Part shown: piece by piece, positions 10,547 through 18,874 of the stretch | Layout: the number at the start of each line of letters is the position of its first letter | How positions within the stretch are numbered: the first letter of the stretch is position 1 | From: Xylaria sp. FL1777 | Lineage: Eukaryota; Ascomycota; Sordariomycetes; Xylariales; Xylariaceae | Length of the DNA: 64,000 nucleotides | Direction of reading: 5' to 3' | Assembly: GCA_022578965.1 (NCBI GenBank) | Contig: MU400514.1 | Span: forward strand, 124,001 to 188,000 | Made by a program: the position numbers and the translations under genes | The notes under the pieces: generated by a model | Databases searched by the model: none | Told to the model about the DNA's origin: nothing | Seen by the model: the letters and a program-made list of their open reading frames with translations, nothing else

Positions 10547-12298
10547 ATGTTCGCTCATGAATTGCTTACGTTCTTCAACGCTACGGTGGTCCTAGCTGTT
10601 GGCTTTGGCGCACTTATCGCCTATTTATTCGCGGGCTTGTATTTGCAGAGCCGGGGGCTATTGACGATCCCTGGTCCAGACAGCCACTTGTCGCTTTGGG
10701 GCAGATCAACCCTTCCCCCGGATGCCCCTGAAGCTCTCCGTGAGTTAGCAGGAAAATTCGGTGAGGTTTTTAAGCTCCGGATCGGATGGTATAATTGGGT
10801 TGTAATCAATAGTCCCGGGGCATTCAAGGAGATATTTGATAAACAAGTGAGTTCTGTGGTTCTGTTAAGAAGCTTATATACTGACTACGAATTGTCTCTC
10901 GCCACTTCATCAAAAATTCCCGCGCCCATCGGCCATGATCTCGTTACCGGCGGTCTTCGCATGTTTACCATGCCGTATGGGACCCAATGGCGGACACACC
11001 GCGCTGTCATGCACCGGTTGCTGGCTCCGAGGCCAACACTGGAATTTGTACCTAGCCAGGTATTCGAATCAAAGCACCTGCTATTCCAACTTGCCTTTGA
11101 GAATGAGAAGCAATGCGCATTTCTCGATCATGTACGCCGCATGTCCTTCTCTATAGTCACAACCTCCGCATATGGCCGCCGTATCAAGTCACAAGACTAT
11201 CTAGATCTAAATGCCGCCGGGGAAACATCTAAACTGTTAGGCCGCACTACACGCCCTGGGGCCTTTATTGAAGATGACATCCCGTTGCTAGCAGGGCTGC
11301 CTCAATTCTTGCAGCCATCACGCCGAAAAGCTAAGAAGTACGCTGCCATAGTTTCTCGCGGCAAGATGCAAGCATGGAACCAACTGAAGAGCGAAATACG
11401 CGCGGGCCTGGCGATACCAAGCTTTGGGCGTGACTTAGCTGAGAGCGATTTGAGGAGCCAGGGGCTGACAGACGAGGATGCCGCATGGATCATAGGAGGT
11501 ACGTCGTGCACACTATGTAACTACACTCGAGCTTTACTAACAATTCAAGGTCTCGTGGAGGCTGGTGCCGAAATCACGTCAGTAGTGATTCAAAATCTCA
11601 TCCTATATCTGACAGCGACTCCCGAGGCTCAAAGGAAAGCTCATGAGGAACTAGATGAGGTTGTAGGCAGGTCACGCCTCCCCACATTCGAAGACATCAC
11701 AAACCTTGCGTATATAAGGGCCTGTGGTAAGGAAATATTGCGACTATGTCCCGTGCCTACGTGGGCAATTAAACACTATTCTGACGCCGAGGTTACTTAC
11801 AAGCATCATCGTATCCCCAAGGGTACCGTTTTTCTAGCTAATACATCGACAATGCACTGGGACCCCGAGATCTATCCCCAACCCCATGTGTTTCAGCCAG
11901 AGCGTTACCTTAACCATCCTAAGTATTCTGCCGAATACGCTACAATGACGGATCCCTATAAACGAGATCATTTCACCTTCGGCGGCGGACGCCGTTTCTG
12001 TCCGGCTAGCCGCCTGGCGGAAAACACCCTGAATATCACGGTAGCAAATATGTTATGGGCATTTCAGCTGCGACCACCTATCATTAAGGGGTCTGACGGT
12101 ATAGAAATCGAGTGTAAAATTGATACCTCTAACCATGCTTTCCAAGATTCGGCTTTTCGTGGACCGAAACCCTTCCATGTACGTTTCATACCTCGTAGCC
12201 AGGCACAGAAGGAGCTTATACGTAGGGAGTGGGAGAGCGCGCGAACGACTGGCTACACGCTCCGGGGACATACGATTGGCGAGACAAGCATCAAATAG
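10547..12298 (+). CDS. Cytochrome P450 monooxygenase
   Basis: Membrane-bound heme monooxygenase. An N-terminal helix (ATVVLAVGFGALIAYLFAG) precedes a proline-rich hinge (IPGPDS). The I-helix motif is AGAEITS, the K-helix ExxR is in KEILRL, the PERF-type motif is FQPERYL, and the heme loop is FGGGRRFCPA with the axial Cys at codon 485 of the open frame. The heme loop has Ala where CxG is usual. The frame is open from 10547 to 12298 (583 codons), but 11499-11549 is a 51-nt stop-free intron (GTACGT donor, CTAAC branch, AAG acceptor) whose removal restores WIIGGLVEAGAE; the mature protein is then 566 residues. A second intron-like block at 10847-10900 has a donor and branch but no AG (see findings). 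It lies between SDR and O-methyltransferase and likely oxidises the polyketide. Confidence 0.92.
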   Translation: MFAHELLTFFNATVVLAVGFGALIAYLFAGLYLQSRGLLTIPGPDSHLSLWGRSTLPPDAPEALRELAGKFGEVFKLRIGWYNWVVINSPGAFKEIFDKQVSSVVLLRSLYTDYELSLATSSKIPAPIGHDLVTGGLRMFTMPYGTQWRTHRAVMHRLLAPRPTLEFVPSQVFESKHLLFQLAFENEKQCAFLDHVRRMSFSIVTTSAYGRRIKSQDYLDLNAAGETSKLLGRTTRPGAFIEDDIPLLAGLPQFLQPSRRKAKKYAAIVSRGKMQAWNQLKSEIRAGLAIPSFGRDLAESDLRSQGLTDEDAAWIIGGTSCTLCNYTRALLTIQGLVEAGAEITSVVIQNLILYLTATPEAQRKAHEELDEVVGRSRLPTFEDITNLAYIRACGKEILRLCPVPTWAIKHYSDAEVTYKHHRIPKGTVFLANTSTMHWDPEIYPQPHVFQPERYLNHPKYSAEYATMTDPYKRDHFTFGGGRRFCPASRLAENTLNITVANMLWAFQLRPPIIKGSDGIEIECKIDTSNHAFQDSAFRGPKPFHVRFIPRSQAQKELIRREWESARTTGYTLRGHTIGETSIK

Positions 12299-12312
12299 TC
12301 AGTGATAATCAC

Positions 12313-12343
<31 letters not shown>

Positions 12344-12748
12344 TGTATGTATGTATGTATGTATGTATGTATGTATGTATGTATGTATGTATCTATCTAT
12401 CTATCTATCTATCGTAATAGGTGTCAAACATATTCATTAGGAGGGGACAAGGCAATGTCGGGATAAAGAGAGCCTCGACAGGGGGTACATCCTAGCGATA
12501 AAATAATGACAGACAAGGCTCGCATGGCTGCAAGCCATCCGGTTCAGCTCGGTTAGGAATGCGAAGGAGATGAGACGGTTGCATCTTAGGACATATAAAT
12601 TGCTTATCTGCAGGTGACTGGCTGGTTTTCAGTCTTACAAACCTGGCCTACATTGGCTCCAGCTGTCATCATCCGTATGTTAACTAAGGCTTGAAGTATT
12701 TCAAGATAATATAAGCTACTGTTGTTTATATCTTCTGTCATATTGGCC
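12299..12748. other. P450 to O-methyltransferase spacer with microsatellite
   Basis: The spacer begins with a 100-bp tetranucleotide microsatellite at 12314-12413. The remainder (about 335 bp) is promoter-type sequence for the O-methyltransferase; no gene is seen in it. Confidence 0.6.
12314..12413. repeat. Compound microsatellite (ATGT)n-(ATCT)n
   Basis: About 80 bp of uninterrupted ATGT units are followed by five or six ATCT units. It starts 15 bp after the P450 stop codon, so it lies in that gene's 3' UTR or just beyond. Length polymorphism between strains is expected. Confidence 0.95.
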
Positions 12749-14308
12749 ATGAACCGATTTCCCCCCCTGAGCCTCCGAGGCTTCACTGGCACTCGCATCT
12801 TCACTTGCTCAGAAAGGACTCCTCTCGCACCATCACCATGGTTAACGACGTCAATAGCATCATGGAGTCCCCAGCCCAGGACCGCTGCCGGACTCAGTCA
12901 AAGACGGAATGACAAACAGGCCATCCAGACTCCCCTTCAGGTCGTCGCTGCACGGATCACAGCGCATGCTGATAAACTCGCTGCGCTCGCAAAGGAGCTG
13001 TCTCATCCGCCACGATCGTTGACCCCGAGCCCTCACAGTCCCGCTTCTCTCCTGCCGCGGAATGCACCGGCTTCAGCACGCGGGGAGCAGCTCGCGCTGC
13101 GCGATACCCTTACAGAGGCTACGCTTCTCGTCACAGACGCCAATGAGTTCATACCGGAGCTATCGGTCCGCAACAACCAATTTGCATGTTTACGATGGCT
13201 TTGTCGCTTCGACATCCCGAATCAGCTCCCTCTTGACGCCGAAAATCGCGTAGACAATGAGAGCTCGGCGGATGACTTGCCTCCTTTCCGCTCGTTACCC
13301 TATCCGGTTGTCGCTAAGGCAGCAGGCGTCCCCGAGCACCAACTACGCAGCATCGCGCGCATGGCCATGCTCTTGGGCTTCCTATCCGAGCCTGTGCCAA
13401 ACCAGGTCGCACACTCACCGTTGTCGGCAGCGATGGTGAGGCAGCACGGCCTGCTGGATTGGGCGCGGTTCGTCACCAATACGAGCGCCCCGATGGTTTC
13501 GGCGATGGTCGGAGCCACAGAAACATGGGGTGACAACCGGTCCATTAGAAAGACGGCGTATGCAGCAGCATGGCAGACCGATCTTCCCCTCTTCGCACAC
13601 GTTGCTGCAAACCCAGAGCTGCAGGCCAGCTATGCGGCATACATGCGCGCCATGACGCAGAGCGAAGGCATGTCCATCAGACACCTGATTGATGGCTGGA
13701 GAGAGGGTTGGGCGAGCTTGGCGCAACGGGGTGCTGTTCTTGTCGATGTCGGGGGCAGCACAGGGCACGCGAGCCTTGCTCTAGCTAGGGCATTTCCCGG
13801 AATCAAAGCCGTGGTCCAGGACCGCGCCGAAGTCCTAGAGCGAGCCCGGGATCAAGAAGCCTCGAATATTTCAAAAGAGGGGTTGAAGATAGAGTTTCAA
13901 CCGTGCGACTTCTTCAGGGCACAGCCTCCTCGCCCCCCGGGATATACGGATGAAGGCAAGGGCGATGTATATTTCCTCCGCCAAATCCTGCATGATTGGG
14001 GTGACGCGGACTCCATCGTCATCTTGCGGCATATAGCTACCGCGCTGGAAAGATCTGGACCCCATGGCAGGCTAGTTGTTATGGACACGGTCTTGCCCCC
14101 GCCAGGAGTCGGTTCACGTACTGAAGAGGCCCTCGTGCGTGCCCGCGACCTCACAATGCAACAGGCACACAACGCACATGAACGTTCGAGGGAGGAGTGG
14201 GAACGCCTTTTGGCGGAAGCGCATCCAGGACTGAGAATAAAACAGATTATACAGCCTTTTAGGAGTCTGATGGCTGTGATTGAAATCGCATATAAGTCAG
14301 TATTATAG
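12749..14308 (+). CDS. SAM-dependent O-methyltransferase (family 2, AflP-like fold)
   Basis: Methylates a phenolic hydroxyl of the polyketide using S-adenosylmethionine. The open frame gives 519 residues from the first in-frame ATG at 12749; family members are usually 380-450. The first 60-70 residues look unlike the family and may be untranslated. A helical N-terminal part (VVAARITAHADKLAALAKEL) and a winged-helix dimerisation domain (YPVVAKAAGVPEHQLRSIAR, HSPLSAAMVR) lead to the Rossmann core with SAM motif VDVGGSTGHASLALA, the acidic loop VVQDRAEV, and the catalytic His in RQILHDWGDADS. The C-terminus (FRSLMAVIEI) is normal. A well-placed ATG at 12838 (CACCATGG) is in another frame and stops after 24 codons, so the true start may need an intron that I could not place. 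Last gene of the plus-strand SDR-P450-OMT run. Confidence 0.88.
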   Translation: MNRFPPLSLRGFTGTRIFTCSERTPLAPSPWLTTSIASWSPQPRTAAGLSQRRNDKQAIQTPLQVVAARITAHADKLAALAKELSHPPRSLTPSPHSPASLLPRNAPASARGEQLALRDTLTEATLLVTDANEFIPELSVRNNQFACLRWLCRFDIPNQLPLDAENRVDNESSADDLPPFRSLPYPVVAKAAGVPEHQLRSIARMAMLLGFLSEPVPNQVAHSPLSAAMVRQHGLLDWARFVTNTSAPMVSAMVGATETWGDNRSIRKTAYAAAWQTDLPLFAHVAANPELQASYAAYMRAMTQSEGMSIRHLIDGWREGWASLAQRGAVLVDVGGSTGHASLALARAFPGIKAVVQDRAEVLERARDQEASNISKEGLKIEFQPCDFFRAQPPRPPGYTDEGKGDVYFLRQILHDWGDADSIVILRHIATALERSGPHGRLVVMDTVLPPPGVGSRTEEALVRARDLTMQQAHNAHERSREEWERLLAEAHPGLRIKQIIQPFRSLMAVIEIAYKSVL

Positions 14309-16255
14309 GGTACATTGCCCACAGGAATGGTATTATTGGATCTAGTTTTAGCGGATAATATAAACACTTTCCTCCCCGTAACATTATAAAATTACAATGT
14401 ATCTTATAAGCATCCGGAACACTTAAGCAAGTTAACAACACGGTTTAGCAAGCTGTGGCCGTCGCTCTCCTTAAGTAATCATATCAATACATATAGTTAC
14501 AATAAATGGTTGTAGAAAATTCCATAACTTCGCAACAAAAGGTCGAGAGGCTTTTGGATCTACATTATTTGAATTATGATTATTATCATAATCAGTCAGC
14601 TTGCCTTTCAGTGAGAAGTGCAAGGTAAATTGAAATAACCAGGGCTAACGAGCGATTTCATACTACACCGCCTTTCCCTTAAACACTCTATGGGATGGAA
14701 CTTGATCCTAAAGCCCACAACATGTGAGAATGTTTAGAATTGTCTCGTTTGATTAGTTATAAACCCCATAGAAACTCGGAGTAATATAAGTCATATATAC
14801 CACCCAATGGTTAAATGCGGTATGTAACTGCATACCTATTTGTTACACGACTAGCTACTGTTGACACCGAGGAGCCCAATCTTTGAACTTATTGTCCCTA
14901 CTCAGTTTTATTGCTGCATTTAAAGGCCCTCTATAGGCGTGCATCAATTTTTATTCTTGTTTTATTTCCTCAGAATTCCCAAGAACCCTTATGTATGACT
15001 GTTGCCCAATAGTTAACTAGGTGACGTAATTGTTCAACAGATAATCTCAGCGACTAAGTAAGTCCCCGTCCTAATTATTGCCTTGCGCATATCTTTATCC
15101 TAGCTGTAGAGTACACCGGTCCCGTGGATATAGCAGCATAAAGCGAGCTCTCTCGATACGAGTGAAAAAATCTTGAAGGCCAGCTTCTTGTGGAAGATAA
15201 TTCTGTAGTTGCCCTTGAACCTTTTGAGAGTATGACTATATGTCGACATTCTGGTAAGCCATGATAAACTAGTGTTAAGACTGTGCATGTCTTGAATATA
15301 TTAGCGTTTACCGTGAGGTATGGTCGGTGCTGAATGTTACCTATTACATGATCGCGTGTCCTCTAGGAGCTGTATCCCAACTGAAGTGACCAACAGTTGA
15401 CGCTTGTCTCAGGACATGTGTGTAAGGTGTTGCAACCTGGTATAAAGGGAGAGGTTTTCTCATGTGGAGATGAGACCAGGGCTATCATGTTATATTATAG
15501 CAATTTAAATAATTCCTACACTTTAAAAGGGGTGGCCAAAAACAACTTACCTCTACAGCAAGTTCACCACCACGCCTGAACGGGTGCCTCCAGCATCTGA
15601 GTGGATAGCTGCAGAAGTTCAGGAACTAAAAACAGGAAAGAAATCCAGGGCCTCGATGAGAATATCATACCCAGTTGGTATCTGTGCAAGGGTAGATTCA
15701 AATGTTGAAAAGTCCCCTTTGTTCGACTTAGGCACTAAGTAAGTATTCAAAGAATACTCGTTGCTACTTAACTGCATGCGATTAGGAACTGCAGATACAT
15801 AGCACTGCTACAACATTAAGTACGCATGTTTTTTAGCATACATTGTTTAACGCTACACCTTGTCAAGAACTGTGGTATTATGAATGCTTTGTTGGATATC
15901 TTTGTCTATCTGAAAGGCTCATGTTTTATCCCTTGTGGTAAAGAACCTAAATGCGAGGCCTTCGCGTATAATATTATGCAGAAGAAAGAAAGACTAAAAA
16001 GAAGCACCTTCACGAAGTGACCTCTTTATATTATATTTGATTGTTTTACAACGTTTTAATCACAATGTGTCCTACTCAGGCGTGTATTTAATCTCGTCAT
16101 CGTGACCACTAGGATACACTGAACTATTGGCACTATCAGAGAAACAAATTATCTTAAGATATAACGACTGTGGTTGGAATACGATTACGCAAAGTCCTTC
16201 AGGATAAAGTTCACCGAATCATCAATTCCATACTGCATACGCCATCCAAAACATC
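14309..16255. other. Gene-free AT-rich region
   Basis: This follows the last recognised tailoring gene. All frames are densely stopped. A short inverted repeat (TGATTAT/ATAATCA, about 14577-14594) is present. I see no gene or RNA gene. Confidence 0.6.
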
Positions 16256-18148
16256 ATGTCCAGTGGGTCAACCGGCAGTCCTAGTAACTCCTCTGCACCC
16301 AACAACAACCTTCAAATCCCTAATCCACTTGGAGCTCATCCCAGTAATCAAAACGATGGTTTTGCTAGACCCCCACCGGGTTTTGACCCCGAGCAAGCCA
16401 AAGGAGATTTTTTAGAGGGTCACGGTCAGGGTCTCTTGGACCCTAATGACGCAATTGACGAGTCCATTGAAGATGAAATCAAAAGGAAGATCGCCGAATT
16501 GGGCGATGCAAAAAAGAGCCCCGTGACGGACGAAGAGAAAGAGAGAATCGCCAATAAAATCCGCTCTCTTCGAGAGGGTGGATGGCTTGACGGCCTGAAA
16601 CTTCAACTTGTCGGCAAAGATGCTGTGCCTATCGAGTATTTCAATCGACTCGCCGCCGAGCATGAGAATACAATTTTAAAAGTAGCGCAGATAAATGCGC
16701 AGGCAGACCGTGAAATGGCCAAAAAGGATGCTCAGATTAAGGCCCTCAGGGAGAAGGGCAGCGGTAACTCAGGAGTTGGGAGCGAGGGGGACGATAAGTC
16801 AAAGGATGATAGCGACCTATTGAACAATGCAATCCTTAACGACGAGAACAATGAGCTCAAAGAAAAATTAGCCAATTGCGAACAACGCAGGAGTAAACTG
16901 GAAAGCCAAATCCAAGGGCTCACAGAGGAACTCCAACAGGAGAAATCAAAGCCACAAGGAAATACCGGCACGGACAACGCTATTTCTAAGTACAAGAGTC
17001 GGATCGAGGAGCTCCAAAAGCAACTAGATTCCACGAAGGCAGATCTCGAGACTGCGCGTCAAACTCTTAGCAGGCGCTACGATGAGATTCAGACGCTCTG
17101 GCAGCAAAGAATGGATAGCAGAGGAAGGGAGCAAGGCCTTAAAGATGAGGTCACAAAACTTAGAACAGAAAACACAGAAGTTAATAGCCTTCTTGCGTCT
17201 CTCAAGAAGAAAAATGCAGATTTGAGAACTACGGGTGCAGGGCGAGGACAACTTAACGACCGAGAAATTGAAGGGCTTCGAAAGCGTATTGCAGAGATAG
17301 AAGCTGGGTGGGCAAAATGCAAGGAAAAGGCGAAGTCTCTTGAGAATGAAAATAAGAATCTCAAAGATGCATTGCAGAGCGACCCTAACGACCCGGACGG
17401 CCTCCGAAGGCGAATTTTGGAGTTGGAGGCCGAGCTCGCGAGACGCGACGAGACCATTAGGGACCTCGAGGCCCAGCTGGCGCAAGCAGGCAATGCCTCG
17501 CCACCAGGACAGAATCGTGGGCCACCAACCGAACTTCAAGCCCGCTGTAATGAGCTTAGAGATGCGAGAGACAGGTACAGAAACATGTGGGCTCGAAGAG
17601 CTGTCGCGGACAGGCCCGCCTTGATCGAATTCTGGGACGCCGTTGAGAACACGAATCGAGAGATCAACCAGCTCTACCGAGGGATAGACAGATTAGGTCG
17701 TGTTCTCGGCCTTTCTAGTGAGGTTCTCGACACGCCTACTATCCTGGATAAGATCGTCACCCAAGTTACTTCGTCGGTGGTTGATGAGCACCAGACACCC
17801 CGGCTTGCTATACTCAATCTACGGAACGCAAACTCGATAGCGCAAATAAGGATTGAGACATTGATGCGTGAGCTCGATAGAGCTCAACTGGGCAGGTCCG
17901 AAGATGAGATCCGGGCTCAACTAAGAGTAGTAGACCACGATGAGGTCGAAAAGCGCGTCAGCGCCCGAACCCAGGCCTTCCGTGACCACCGCCGAGCCAT
18001 CTTGGCTCACATCTTCGACGCCCATACTGAGTTCCTGGCTTTCGCCGAAACAAGCGCCGATAGAGTGGCTATTGAAGCGCTTGTTGACCGGTTTCTACAG
18101 CCTACCACACTCCCAATGATTCAGCCAGCACAAGGCGGTGCGCGGTGA
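16256..18148 (+). CDS. Large coiled-coil protein of unknown function
   Basis: Single-exon gene, 630 residues, with the ATG at 16256 the first in frame. Residues 1-50 are low complexity and rich in Ser, Asn and Pro (including FARPPPGFDPEQAKGDF). Residues about 60-120 are charged and helical. From about 130 to 430 the sequence shows heptad-like runs rich in Glu, Lys, Gln and Leu (ELKEKLANCEQRRSKLESQI, RIEELQKQLDSTKADLETAR), typical of a long parallel coiled coil. Residues about 440-620 are a more globular helical domain (LQARCNELRDARDRYRNMWA, NREINQLYRGIDRLGRVLGL). There is no signal peptide, membrane helix or enzyme motif. I do not recognise a named family; cytoskeletal, scaffold or septum roles are possible but not shown. 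It sits alone beyond the cluster edge. Confidence 0.75.
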   Translation: MSSGSTGSPSNSSAPNNNLQIPNPLGAHPSNQNDGFARPPPGFDPEQAKGDFLEGHGQGLLDPNDAIDESIEDEIKRKIAELGDAKKSPVTDEEKERIANKIRSLREGGWLDGLKLQLVGKDAVPIEYFNRLAAEHENTILKVAQINAQADREMAKKDAQIKALREKGSGNSGVGSEGDDKSKDDSDLLNNAILNDENNELKEKLANCEQRRSKLESQIQGLTEELQQEKSKPQGNTGTDNAISKYKSRIEELQKQLDSTKADLETARQTLSRRYDEIQTLWQQRMDSRGREQGLKDEVTKLRTENTEVNSLLASLKKKNADLRTTGAGRGQLNDREIEGLRKRIAEIEAGWAKCKEKAKSLENENKNLKDALQSDPNDPDGLRRRILELEAELARRDETIRDLEAQLAQAGNASPPGQNRGPPTELQARCNELRDARDRYRNMWARRAVADRPALIEFWDAVENTNREINQLYRGIDRLGRVLGLSSEVLDTPTILDKIVTQVTSSVVDEHQTPRLAILNLRNANSIAQIRIETLMRELDRAQLGRSEDEIRAQLRVVDHDEVEKRVSARTQAFRDHRRAILAHIFDAHTEFLAFAETSADRVAIEALVDRFLQPTTLPMIQPAQGGAR

Positions 18149-18852
18149 AGACGCTAATGGCAATGGGGTATGGGGTTAGGGTAGGCCAGGGTTCCCCAGA
18201 TTCTGCTAACATTTGGATAGCGTACTGTAGCGTAGATCGATAGATATTAAGATAGATTGACTGCATAACAACCTCGGCTGGGATCGTGATGTGATGATGC
18301 GTTGCAGCTGTTCTATATTATCAAGCATAATATCTCGCCTATATAGATTAGCCTTCGGGTGAAGACTCCTCGTGCCGTAAATCTACATTGGCTCCCCTAC
18401 GTCGCGGCACCACTCTAACACCGCCAAGGACACGTAGCCAAGGATCTAACTGCCGAGACCCAAGCCACTGGTTCCGGAGTGTAGAGGCATAAACTATAAG
18501 GCATGGTTCCTAGAATATTATTAAGCAATAAGCCAGATATAAATGCTGTGGAAGTAATACACAGAGATAATTAACATGCAGCCACTGTAAGGGGTAATCT
18601 TATAGACACTGTTCCTCGTACCTTTCTCTCCACCGAGCGCCGCCAACAGGAAAACTGCTAGGTCGAACCTTGCAGTACTTACAAAGATCTTACTCAAGCT
18701 ACCTATCCCGAACGATCAATTTCTAAACAGCTAGGACAACCCTTCCAACAGGCTTGAACGTTAGCATACACTACACTTAATCTTATTAGTCTATTTGACT
18801 GAAGCTTTAGTTAAGTCGTGTTTCAGAATGTTTTTATCTACACTAAACTTAT

Positions 18853-18874
18853 ATTACCTACCTAGGTAGGTAAT
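18853..18874. repeat. Perfect 22-bp palindrome of TACCTAGGTA type
   Basis: The half-site ATTACCTACCT is followed directly by its exact reverse complement. It is the best-formed copy of a motif that recurs in shorter form across the window (for example near 7578, 34100, 53130-53660, 59640 and 63980). Confidence 0.9.
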
